64,000 nt of DNA from Silvibacterium bohemicum (GTDB lineage Bacteria > Acidobacteriota > Terriglobia > Terriglobales > Acidobacteriaceae). The stretch lies in NCBI RefSeq assembly GCF_001006305.1, contig NZ_LBHJ01000020.1:248001-312000 (forward strand). The letters run 5' to 3'. The position numbers and the translations under genes are program-made. Shown one piece after another: positions 8,051-17,200 of this stretch (positions are counted from its first letter, which is position 1; the number at the start of each line of letters is the position of its first letter). The notes under the pieces were generated by a model. That model did not search any database and had not been told where the DNA came from. It saw only the letters and a list, made by a program, of their open reading frames with translations.

Positions 8051-9057
8051 CGGGTCAGGTATTTCCTGGCGCAGAGCGCCGCGCCCAGAAGGCCGCATCC
8101 CAAACCACATCCAAGTACAAACCATCCGCGGTGCTTCGACACCTGTGCTTCCAGGCTGAACGTGCGGGACTTCGCATCGAAGGGTCCGTGTGCTCCCAAT
8201 TTAGTTGCGACAGGATGCCACACATTGTTTGGTCGGTTCGGAGAGTCCGGCTCTTCACGCTGCTGCGCTTTGTAGCCCGTCTTGCCAAGATAGAGATCTA
8301 ACAAGCCCGGAATGAACTTCTGCCCGAAGATGGCTTTGACGGTGGACCCTCCAACCCAATATTCGCGACGCGGCGACGATGTTAGGGCCGCATGCAGGAT
8401 CACTCGCGCGCCGACCTCGGGTTCGTAGATCGGAGGCACAGGTTGCGGCAGATTTGGCAGCCGATTTTTCACCCAGGTAAATTGCGGCGTGTTCATAGCC
8501 GGCATGTGAACGACAATGGCTTTCACCTTGCTCCTATCGTGGATAAGCTCGCAGCGTAATGAATCTGTGAAACCAACGATGGCATGTTTTGAAGCGCAAT
8601 ACGCCGACTGCAAAGGGATGCTTCTTACCGCCAGCGCCGACCCGACCTGGATGATCCGGCCTCGATTCCGCGGAAGCATTCTCCTCAACGCGGCAAGCGT
8701 GCCATAGACGTATCCAAGATAGTTCACCTCGGTGACACGGCGAAATTCCGCAGCTTCCATCTCTTTAATTGGCGAGAATACAGAAACCATCGCATTGTTG
8801 ATCCAAATGTCGATGGGGCCGAGACGCTCTGCAAAAGATGCCGCGGCGGCCTCAACAGCTTGATCATTGCTTACGTCGGCCGCATAGGTGGCGGCTCTTC
8901 CTCCAAGGTGTTCAACTTCCGCAGCGGTCGCTTCGAGCGCAGAGAGGTCGCGTGAGATCAAGCCTACACGAGCGCCTACTTTACCGAATTCATAAGCAAT
9001 CGCTCGTCCCAGTCCCGCTGACGCTCCTGTGATAACCACGGTGAGGTCTCGCTGCAT
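8047..9057 (-). CDS. SDR family oxidoreductase with C-terminal membrane anchor
   Basis: The 336-residue protein begins MQRDLTVVITGASAGLG, with the TGxxxGxG cofactor motif, an INNA motif (WINNAMVSVFS), serine in QVGSAL and YxxxK as YCASK. After residue about 260 it departs from the core, and it ends in GWFVLGCGLGCGLLGAALCARKYL, a single hydrophobic anchor. The start was chosen at the ATG preceded by GGAGG; a TTG six codons upstream is less likely. Long SDRs with this tail are common in acidobacteria and are often annotated only as SDR. It is convergent with the GMC gene. Substrate unknown. Confidence 0.88.
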   Translation of the reverse strand: MQRDLTVVITGASAGLGRAIAYEFGKVGARVGLISRDLSALEATAAEVEHLGGRAATYAADVSNDQAVEAAAASFAERLGPIDIWINNAMVSVFSPIKEMEAAEFRRVTEVNYLGYVYGTLAALRRMLPRNRGRIIQVGSALAVRSIPLQSAYCASKHAIVGFTDSLRCELIHDRSKVKAIVVHMPAMNTPQFTWVKNRLPNLPQPVPPIYEPEVGARVILHAALTSSPRREYWVGGSTVKAIFGQKFIPGLLDLYLGKTGYKAQQREEPDSPNRPNNVWHPVATKLGAHGPFDAKSRTFSLEAQVSKHRGWFVLGCGLGCGLLGAALCARKYLTR

Positions 9058-9162
9058 CGGCCGCCTCCATATCAATCTCTTCCCGAGAGGTTAGATGCAG
9101 GCAGGACAAAGCGAAACAGCATCTAACACTCGGGAAGTGTTCTGGATGAGTGAGGATAGCGC

Positions 9163-10914
9163 GTGGCCCTGGGTATCGAAGATTATGCGCTGATTGGAGA
9201 TTGCGAGACTGCGGCGCTTGTAGGAAAGGACGGATCAATCGACTGGTTGTGTTGGCCCGACTTTTCATCCCCGGCCTGTTTCGCCGCACTTATCGGAACC
9301 AAGAAAAACGGTCGATGGCTGCTCGCGCCGACAAATGGCTACAAAAGAATTGCGCGACGGTCCCGCGAGCGTACGTTGATCCTTGAAACCCGCTTCGAGA
9401 CTGCGACGGGCATTCTCCTCATCACGGATTTCATGCCGGTGAGAGCGGCTCACTCCGATATTGTGCGGATCGCGCGCTGTCTAGAAGGCAGCGTAAAGGT
9501 TCAGATGGAGCTCTGTATTCGTTTTGACTATGGACGCACCATTCCATGGACCGGCCCTCGAGAACAAAATATGTGGGCGGCAGCAGCCGGCCCGGGTGTC
9601 GCGTACCTCCGCACCCAGGAGCGGATCGAGACGAAGGACGATATTGCCACAGCTGAATTTACGCTGCGACAAGGCCAACATCGTTCTTTCGTTCTGACTC
9701 ATGTTGGGGCGCAGGGGCCTCCGCCCCGGCGAATCAATGTGCAGAAAGCCCTGAACCAGACAGATATTTTTTGGCGGGAGTGGTGCTCCTTAAACACCTA
9801 TGAAGGGCCGTGGCAGGACGCCGTCGAGCGATCGCTGATTACGCTCAAAGCTCTCACCTTCCGGCCCACTGGGGGAATTGTTGCCGCTCCAACGACATCT
9901 TTGCCGGAGTACTTCAGCAAGGACCGAAACTGGGATTATCGCTATTGCTGGCTGCGAGACGCTGCCTTCACTCTCGAATCGCTGCTCTCGGTTGGCTATC
10001 ACGAAGAGGCTCAAGCCTGGCAGCACTGGCTTCTCCAGGCTGTTGGCAGCGACGCGCGATGCCTGCAGATCATGTACGGGATGAGAGGCGAGCGACATCT
10101 CCCGGAATGCGAGCTTCCATGGTTGCAGGGATACCGAGGCTCGCAGCCTGTCCGGATGGGGAATAAAGCATCGCAACAGATACAGTTGGATGTATACGGT
10201 GAAGTGGCCGATGCGATCGTGAGCATGAAACGAGCCGGCCTGCACCTGGACAAACGCCTTCTCCGTCTGCAAAACGAACTCACGGATTGTGTCGCTTCCA
10301 TCTATCACCTGCCGGCGTCGGGGTTATGGGAGGAACGGAATCAGAAGAGGCATTACACCTACTCCAAGGCGATGGCATGGCTGGCTCTTCACCATGGAGT
10401 GGAAAGTACGAGGGGAGTAAAAGCTCTCAATTGGAAGACTATCCGCGATCGTTTGCATCGCCAGATATGTCGAAGAGGATTCAGCCGCAAGCTGGGCAGC
10501 TTTGTGCAGTCTTTTGACTCCACGATTTTAGACGCTTCAGTATTGTTGCTACCAACCTTCGGCTTTCTTCCCTTCAATGATGATCGGGTGCGAAGCACGA
10601 TGGATGTCATCCAAAAGAAACTCAGCAGAGATGGACTCATATATCGTCTGTCGCCAGACTCCCGCAAAGAACGCGAATCAGCCTTTATCGCATGTTCTTT
10701 TTGGATGGTTCAGAATCTTGCAGGTGCGAAACGATGGAGCGACGCGGAGAAACTCTTTGAAAGAGTTCTTAATTTGAGAAATGACGTCGGACTACTCTCC
10801 GAGGAATATGATCCAGAGCACGGCCGATTCATGGGGAATTTCCCGCAAGCTCTGTCTCACATCGCGCTTGTCAATGCTGCCAGGATGCTTGCCTCTCGCC
10901 AGGCCCACGGTTAG
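9163..10914 (+). CDS. Glycoside hydrolase family 15 protein (glucoamylase/trehalase type)
   Basis: The 583-residue protein opens with ALGIEDYALIGDCETAALV and then GSIDWLCWPDF, the standard N-terminus of bacterial cytosolic GH15 enzymes. The (alpha/alpha)6 catalytic part carries DRNWDYRYCWLRDA, a first acidic motif at LWEERNQKRHYTYSKAM and the second at LLSEEYDPEHGRFMGNFPQALSH. No signal peptide is present, so it acts in the cytoplasm on short alpha-glucans or trehalose. The start is GTG with GAGTGAGG just upstream; an ATG 17 bases upstream is in another frame. It is divergent from the SDR and close to the hydrolase gene downstream. Confidence 0.92.
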   Translation: MALGIEDYALIGDCETAALVGKDGSIDWLCWPDFSSPACFAALIGTKKNGRWLLAPTNGYKRIARRSRERTLILETRFETATGILLITDFMPVRAAHSDIVRIARCLEGSVKVQMELCIRFDYGRTIPWTGPREQNMWAAAAGPGVAYLRTQERIETKDDIATAEFTLRQGQHRSFVLTHVGAQGPPPRRINVQKALNQTDIFWREWCSLNTYEGPWQDAVERSLITLKALTFRPTGGIVAAPTTSLPEYFSKDRNWDYRYCWLRDAAFTLESLLSVGYHEEAQAWQHWLLQAVGSDARCLQIMYGMRGERHLPECELPWLQGYRGSQPVRMGNKASQQIQLDVYGEVADAIVSMKRAGLHLDKRLLRLQNELTDCVASIYHLPASGLWEERNQKRHYTYSKAMAWLALHHGVESTRGVKALNWKTIRDRLHRQICRRGFSRKLGSFVQSFDSTILDASVLLLPTFGFLPFNDDRVRSTMDVIQKKLSRDGLIYRLSPDSRKERESAFIACSFWMVQNLAGAKRWSDAEKLFERVLNLRNDVGLLSEEYDPEHGRFMGNFPQALSHIALVNAARMLASRQAHG

Positions 10915-10963
10915 GCCTCCTGCGCTGCGACTTCTTCATAGGCTGCGCATCCAATCCGCTAAG

Positions 10964-11857
10964 ATGAAAACGATTCGCACCGAAGTGTTAGAGATTGCGT
11001 ATCTCGATCATGGCTCGACAGACGGAACTCCGCTATTGCTTTTACATGGATGGCCGGAGTCTCCAGTAGGATTCGAGCAGATATCCGGCCCTTTGCATGA
11101 GGCGGGTTTCCGTACGATCGCGCCTTATCTACGCGGTTTCGGTGCAACAAGATTTTTATCTTTGGGTACACCCCGTGTTGGCGCTATTGCAGCCCTAGCA
11201 CAGGATGCTCTTGATTTCATGGACCGCCTCGGCATTCCTCGTTTCTCCGTCATCGGTCACGATTGGGGAGCGCGTATCGGTTATGCGATCGCGGCGCTCG
11301 AGCCTGGGCGAATCAGCAGCCTGAGTGCCCTCTCGGTCGCATTCCAGCCTCGCTTTGCCTTCCAGCCTCCGTCCTACGATCAGTCACGCCGCTTTTGGTA
11401 CCAGTTCTTTATGTGCAGCGACAAAGGAATGAAGCGCGTTACCGAGGATCCCATCGGCTTTTCGCGTTTCCAGTGGAACACCTGGAGTCCGAAAGGATGG
11501 TTTACAGAGGAGGACTTCAACAATGCTGCACTGGCGTGGAGAAACTCCGACTATCCTACAATCACGCTCAACAGCTACCGCTCCCGATGGCTGGAGAACG
11601 AGCTCCGAGATCCGCGTTACAGCGGGGTTCAGGCAAAGCTGAATGAAGCAGAGCGCATCGATGTGCCGACACTGATGATTCAAGGCGAGTCGGATTTTTG
11701 CGACGCGCCCAGTGAATCAGCAGATTTGGATCCTCACTTCACCCGCTCTTACAAACGGATCGTGATCCCAGGAGTGGGTCACTTCCCGCATCGCGAAGCG
11801 CCCGCTGCCGTTGCAGATGCAATCCTGCATCAATTAACGGACGGAACAACCGAATAA
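10964..11857 (+). CDS. Alpha/beta hydrolase, epoxide hydrolase-like
   Basis: The 297-residue protein has an oxyanion motif HGWPE, a nucleophile elbow VIGHDWGAR with Asp as the nucleophile, a cap region rich in aromatic residues and a terminal catalytic His in GVGHFPHRE. An Asp nucleophile in GHDWG is characteristic of epoxide hydrolases and haloalkane dehalogenases. The frame can be extended 61 codons upstream into the GH15 gene, but those residues are unlike the family, so I start at MKTIRTEVLEIAYLDHG, 49 bases after GH15. No strong ribosome site is seen. Probably cytoplasmic. Confidence 0.82.
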   Translation: MKTIRTEVLEIAYLDHGSTDGTPLLLLHGWPESPVGFEQISGPLHEAGFRTIAPYLRGFGATRFLSLGTPRVGAIAALAQDALDFMDRLGIPRFSVIGHDWGARIGYAIAALEPGRISSLSALSVAFQPRFAFQPPSYDQSRRFWYQFFMCSDKGMKRVTEDPIGFSRFQWNTWSPKGWFTEEDFNNAALAWRNSDYPTITLNSYRSRWLENELRDPRYSGVQAKLNEAERIDVPTLMIQGESDFCDAPSESADLDPHFTRSYKRIVIPGVGHFPHREAPAAVADAILHQLTDGTTE

Positions 11858-12140
11858 GCTTGCGGCACTGACGATGGTTTACATGGCACGCAAACAACTC
11901 TTATCCGGTTTCTTCAGGGCGAAGCAGGCCAACTACTTAGCGGGTAATGTCGCGAGCGCTTCCGAATCCCTCTCCGCGTGCGACTGTCGCAGATAGAGAT
12001 CGAGTTCCTGATAACGATTTGCGATCTCTTCGTCCATTGAGATCGCAGAGGGGCCATAGGCTCGCGCCGATTTTCTGCATCCAACGGTCATTGGCGCTAG
12101 CAAGTCTATACCCGCTACCCCTCCCCATGGAGTTCCGTTC
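11858..12140. other. Intergenic region with a doubtful small frame
   Basis: 283 bases before the SGNH gene. A minus-strand frame (11933-12142) could encode up to 69 residues, ending in MDEEIANRYQELDLYLRQSHAERD-like polar sequence. It has no convincing ribosome site and overlaps the next gene's start. I do not call it a gene. Confidence 0.2.
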
Positions 12141-13349
12141 ATGCAGTTGTTTAAGGATGCCTTAGCCGCCGCTCTGGCCGTCGTAGTCTGTCTACTCGTG
12201 ATCGAGTTAGGTCTTCACGTCGCGCAATCGGACTTCAATCCGTCGCTCATGACGCAAGACTCGGAGCGGTTCATTCATCTCAGGCCGGGTGCGCATGGCT
12301 GGTGGAGGGGCGAAGGCCGCAGCTATGTCGTCATCAATCGTTACGGCTTTCATGACAGAGATGATCTCACCATCGCTCGCCCCGCCAATACTTTAAGGAT
12401 AGCGGTGCTGGGTAGTTCGGTAGTTGAAGCCGTGCATGTGCCGATGAATGAGAGCATCACCTCGATTATCCAAAACAAGTTGCAGGAGTGTCCTCAGCGG
12501 AAGTGGGACAAGGTTGAGGTCCTTAACTTCGGCACCGAGGGATATGGACTAGCCCAGCAACTTATGACGTTGGATAAGGACGTCTGGCGTTTCGATCCGC
12601 AAATTATTGTTGACTTGGCCGCCCTGAACAATGACGTAATGAATGATGACCGCAGAACGAAGCACAACGGCGGGGCTTTTCCATACTTTTTACTCGAAAA
12701 TGGCGAGTTAGTTCCCGATACAATTACCAGTCAGCGGCGGCCCATCGACTCCAAGCGTCTAGAACTCGCAAATAAGTTAAAAGAGCTGATGAACCATTCG
12801 CAGATCCTCTTGCTTCTTGAAAGATTTCAGTTTCAGCTCAGCGGCTGGCGCCACCCTATTACAGATCAGACGCAGGAATATTTTGTTCCAACGACCGCCG
12901 GCGCTATAAACGCCTGGGAGGTTTCAGAAGCCGTATGGTTAAAGATGAACTCTGAAACGATGTCGCGCGGGGACGAGTTCTGGCTGGTCACTGCGGACAT
13001 GAATGATCAGGTCGATCCGGATCCCGCTCATCGGGAGGCGTTCCGTAAGGCTCTCGGGGTTCCAGATTTGTACTATCCCGATCACCGTGTTGCTGACTTT
13101 GCTGAGCGAAACCACATACGTCATCTGACGCTCGCACCACTACTCGCCGACTACACCGAGCGTAATCACGTCTATCTGCACGGCTTTTACAACACACCTC
13201 CAAACTACGGCCACTGGAATATCCTTGGAAATCGCGTAGCGGGGGACTTGGTGGCGGATCGGCTTTGCCGGGAAAGCACACTTCTGCGCAGATTCAATCC
13301 ATCGGAAAACGAACAAAGCAGCCTTTCGCCGAGTGAAGTAGTTCGCTAG
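12141..13349 (+). CDS. Membrane-anchored SGNH/GDSL hydrolase-like protein
   Basis: The 402-residue protein has an N-terminal membrane segment (DALAAALAVVVCLLVIELGL, about 6-25) and an SGNH hydrolase fold after it. Block I is LGSSVVEAVHV (GSS in place of GDS), block II NFGTEGYG, block III around AALNNDVM (Asn), and block V GHWNILGNRVA with the catalytic His. Such proteins (often called SGNH/GDSL hydrolase family) are O-acyl or carbohydrate esterases acting in the periplasm. The arrangement of blocks I, III and V is clear, so I think it is active. It is isolated, with short intergenic distances on both sides. Confidence 0.75.
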   Translation: MQLFKDALAAALAVVVCLLVIELGLHVAQSDFNPSLMTQDSERFIHLRPGAHGWWRGEGRSYVVINRYGFHDRDDLTIARPANTLRIAVLGSSVVEAVHVPMNESITSIIQNKLQECPQRKWDKVEVLNFGTEGYGLAQQLMTLDKDVWRFDPQIIVDLAALNNDVMNDDRRTKHNGGAFPYFLLENGELVPDTITSQRRPIDSKRLELANKLKELMNHSQILLLLERFQFQLSGWRHPITDQTQEYFVPTTAGAINAWEVSEAVWLKMNSETMSRGDEFWLVTADMNDQVDPDPAHREAFRKALGVPDLYYPDHRVADFAERNHIRHLTLAPLLADYTERNHVYLHGFYNTPPNYGHWNILGNRVAGDLVADRLCRESTLLRRFNPSENEQSSLSPSEVVR

Positions 13350-13471
13350 CTACGGCCGCCGAGATCAATTTCTAGACATAGGGAATATCCAGCCTTCAGC
13401 GGACGTGGGATGCAATGTGCAAGGAGATCACATCCCAGCAATGAACAGGTATTCGATTCGATCTATGTTCT

Positions 13472-13489
13472 CCTAGGCAAATACCTAGG
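13472..13489. promoter_or_regulatory. Paired CCTAGG palindromes (putative operator)
   Basis: Two identical 6-bp palindromes CCTAGG lie at 13472-13477 and 13484-13489, twelve bases apart centre to centre, the text being CCTAGGCAAATACCTAGG. About one helical turn of spacing suits binding of a response-regulator dimer pair. The response regulator encoded in the next operon is a candidate (inference only). Confidence 0.35.
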
Positions 13490-13566
13490 TAGGATTCGCA
13501 AGTGCCGGGCTGCTCGAATATGAATATTGGAGCATGCTTCGGCTTTCGTTCGAAAAATCGGGACAG

Positions 13567-13584
13567 ACTAGGGCGCTGCCTAGT
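13567..13584. promoter_or_regulatory. Inverted repeat ACTAGG-N6-CCTAGT (putative operator)
   Basis: Perfect 6-bp arms ACTAGG (13567-13572) and CCTAGT (13579-13584) flank a 6-base spacer. On the minus strand it reads GTAACTAGGCAGCGCCC, sharing GTAACTAGGCA with the site at 20246. It lies about 250 bases before the pseudo-receiver gene. Confidence 0.35.
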
Positions 13585-13830
13585 TACATGCTGAAATCTC
13601 ATCCTCTATCTTGAGAATCGTAGTCATTTCAGGCTGCAGGGCCCTCCGCCGTGATGAGTTTCAGTGAGATTCTCCACCTTCCGTCATCCATCACAAACCA
13701 CATTGTCCCCGTCGTTCGTCCACATTCTGATTCGTTCGGTTTTACGGTGCGAACCAAGCGGGGTTCCGCCCGCATGAGACATCCTCAGGAGCCAGCGAAG
13801 AACGGCCTGGATCGCACACGCGCAAGCAGG

Positions 13831-14214
13831 ATGAAAATCCTTTGTATCGGAGACGACGTAGCGCTCTTGAACACGAGACACCTGGTTCTTGAGTCGGCAG
13901 GTTTTTTGGTGCGATCTATCGTTAGTATTTGGGCCATCGAAGAGGCTGAAGTTCGATCGATCGATCTCGCCCTCATTTGTCACTCCGTCGATCAGGATCG
14001 AGCCTCTGCGGCTGTGCGTTCCCTGAAAGAGATCCATCCGGCAATATGTATTGTCCAACTCTGTAAGGGATGCGGAGGGACGAAGGGTGGGGTAAAGCAA
14101 ATCTCCCCCTGCGGCCCTGAACAGTTGCTTCTGGAAATTGAGCGGATACTGCAAGATAGGCTCCAGACACGTCAGTCGGCGACTCGTCCAATGCAGACCT
14201 ACCCGACTGCGTAG
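13831..14214 (+). CDS. Degenerate receiver-domain protein (pseudo-receiver)
   Basis: The 127-residue product opens MKILCIGDDVALL, the normal start of a CheY-like receiver with the acidic pair (Asp8, Asp9), followed by a predicted helix and a second strand ending VRSI. At the place of the phosphoryl-acceptor Asp (third strand, DLALICHSVDQ) there is Cys50/His51, so it should not be phosphorylated in the usual way. The helix after it (AAVRSLKEIHP) and an IVQLCKG strand are still receiver-like. The start was chosen at the receiver N-terminus although the frame is open for 60 codons upstream. It ends 26 bases before the sensor kinase gene, in the same direction, so it probably belongs to the same operon. 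Confidence 0.6.
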   Translation: MKILCIGDDVALLNTRHLVLESAGFLVRSIVSIWAIEEAEVRSIDLALICHSVDQDRASAAVRSLKEIHPAICIVQLCKGCGGTKGGVKQISPCGPEQLLLEIERILQDRLQTRQSATRPMQTYPTA

Positions 14215-14240
14215 CTCTTCGTTTCTCAGGAAGCGATTAC

Positions 14241-17200
14241 ATGCAAATCGCAGCCCACTGCCGTAGCATGGTAGGACACCGTGCAAGCGGTGCCAGAGGT
14301 AGAACTGCGATGGATGAGATGAGTGAACAGGAATTACGCGAACAGAAAAACGGAGCGGGCCCGGTTCAGGAGCGATTTTTGGAAGCAGTCGCCAGCGAGC
14401 CTGAAGAGGACGCTGATTGGCACCATCCCATGGGTGAGGATGCTGCTCAGTCGATTGGGGTTTCCATCGAGGCAAGCGCCACGGTTGAGTGGAATGAGGA
14501 AAACCAGAATGCGGCCCTCCCTTATCCCGTCGTAGGCATCGGTGCTTCCGCAGGCGGTCTGCAGGCGTTTCGCGAGCTTCTGGAGGGGCTTCCGGAAAAG
14601 ACCGGGATGTCTTACGTCATCATCTCGCATCTCGCCGCAGATCAGCGCAGCTACCTCACTGAGATTCTGGCGCGACACACGTCGATGCATGTGCAGACCA
14701 TTGAGGAAGGGCTTCAACCGCAGCCTGACAATTTGTATGTACTGCCTCCCGGACAGATTGCCTTTCTTGAGAAAGGTTTTTTCCATGTCGAATTCCGGGA
14801 TGTTGCGGAGCGCATTCATTACCCCGTCGATGATTTCTTTCGCTCGCTGGCATCGGATCAGAAGAGCTATTCGATCGGCATTATTTTGTCGGGTGCGGAT
14901 GGCGATGGAACCCTTGGCGTCAAGGCAATCAAAGGCGAAGGCGGCCTGTCCCTGGCCCAGTCGCCTGAGACCGCCGAGCATTCCAGCATGCCGCTCAGTT
15001 CCATCGAGATGGATCACGTGGATTTTGTGGCGTCTCCCCGGGAAATCGGGGTCGAGCTGGGCCGTCTCGCACACCTGTTTGCGGCGCCCCAGATCCGGTC
15101 GCTGGAGGGTGGAGAGCCGATTCCCAGCCAGGAGCAGAGTCTGCAACGAGTTTTGCAGCTCCTGCGCAATGGTACCGGCCTTGATTTACGCCAATATAAG
15201 CCTGAAACCATCCGCCGCCGCATTGCCCGGCGCATGGTCGTGCGCCGCGTCGAATCGCTGAACGATTATGCTCGCTTGCTCCAACTCCGGCCCGACGAAG
15301 TTAGAACCCTCCATGAAGACGTCCTGATTAATGTGACGCGCTTCTTCCGCGATCCCGAATTCTGGCTTTCGCTGAGCACGCATGTTCTGCCCACTTTTTT
15401 CCAGAATCGCTCCGCTGAAAAACCTGTACGCGTCTGGTGCGCCGGCTGTGCGACCGGCGAAGAAGCGTATTCGCTCGCGATCACCGTTCTCGAATACCTG
15501 ACTGCGAACGGTCTGGATACGACGGTACAGATTTTTGGGACAGATGTGAGTGAGTATGCGGTGGAATCCGCCCGCACAGCCATCTATCCGGACTCGTTGA
15601 TGGGAGAGATGTCGGCTGAGCGCCTGCGCCGCTTCTTTGTAAAAGTTGATCGCGGGTATCAGGTCTCCAAGCGTGTTCGCGACTGCTGCATCTTCGCGAG
15701 GCAAAACCTGGCGAATGATCCACCCTTTTCCCACATCGACCTTCTGAGCTGCCGCAATGTCATTATCTATTTCAACCAATCGCTCCAGAAACAAGTCATT
15801 ACGACGTTCCACTACTCGCTCGAACAGGATGGCTACCTTCTGCTGGGAATGTCGGAGAGTCTCAGAGACTACGGCGATTTTTTCAATGCGTTCGACCGCA
15901 AGAACAAGATCTATTCGAAAATCGGCGGCATGATCTCGAGCGGCCATCGCTTCCCGCAGGCATTCAGGGCGAATCTACTTCCCTCTTCCATGCGTATGGG
16001 AGAGTTCTCGACGCTTCAGGCTGAGGCATGGTCGGAACTGGAGCTTCAGCGCGCGGCCGACCGCATCGTTCTCGCACGCTATGCGCCGCCGGGCCTGATC
16101 GTGGACGATCACCTTAGGGTATTACAGGCGCGCGGACAAACAGCCCCCTATGTCGAGCTCACTCCAGGAGCCGTGAGTTGGAGTCTCTCACGAGTCCTTC
16201 GCGATGAAATCGCCGCCGAAGTGAAGGCCGCGGTGGAACGCGCTATTCGAGAGAATGTTCCGATCGTTGTCTCCTCATCTATAACTACCGACGATGACGA
16301 CAATGAGACCGTTAACATCGAGGTTCTTCCGATCACCAGCGCCTCGGCGCGCACCAGATGTTTTCTGGTTCTTTTCTCGAGAAACCGCGAGCCCAATCGA
16401 GAGAGGATTATCGATCAGATCGTTCTGCCTGAACTGACTGGCGATGGAAAAGAAAGGATCATTGGTCAGCTTCGCCAGGACCTTACCTCCACGAAGTTTC
16501 ATCTTCAATCGCTTGTGGAAGAGCGCGACGCCCGGAACCAGGAGCTGGTCTCAGCCAACGAGGAGATTCAGTCCGCCAACGAAGAATTGCAAAGTACGAA
16601 CGAAGAGCTGGAAACAACCAAAGAAGAGCTGCAGAGCGCGAATGAGGAATTGCAGACCGTGAACGAAGAGCTGCAGCAGCGAAATGCAATTCTCACGCAG
16701 ACGGGCAACGACCTCACCAACCTGCTGAACAGCGTCAACATGCCGCTCTTGATGCTGACGGAAGACCTCAAGATACGCCAGTTCACACCGCCGATGGAAA
16801 AGCTGTTGAGCATTCGGGCTGCGGATATCGGACGTTCCATCAGCGAGATCCGGCTGCAGCTCAGCGTCAACGACATCGAGCCGATTCTCGAAGATGTTCT
16901 CGATACTCTTGGAACCCGCGAGATCGAGGTGCAGGATCGCGAAAACAAATGGCATCTTTTGCGGGTGCGGCCTTATCGCACCGCCGAAAACAAGATCGAA
17001 GGCCTCGTGGTTCTTCTTGTCGATATCGATCAACTGAGAAGCAGCCAGCAGGAACTCCGGGACACGCGCGACTTTGCGAACTCGGTGATGCAGAGCGTGC
17101 CGGTCGCGGTTGTGGTTCTGGAGCAGGATTGCAGCATTCGAACCGTGAATAAAGCCTTTCGTGAAATGTCGCAGATGAAAGACAGTGAGCTTACAGGCCG

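Larger units (their letters stand above)
13350..13830. other. Leader of the sensor operon; no gene seen
   Basis: 481 bases between the SGNH gene and the pseudo-receiver gene. A frame extends upstream of 13831 (from 13651) but its residues are not receiver-like. The region contains the CTAGG-type motifs listed separately and is probably the promoter of the sensory module. I see no RNA gene. Confidence 0.4.
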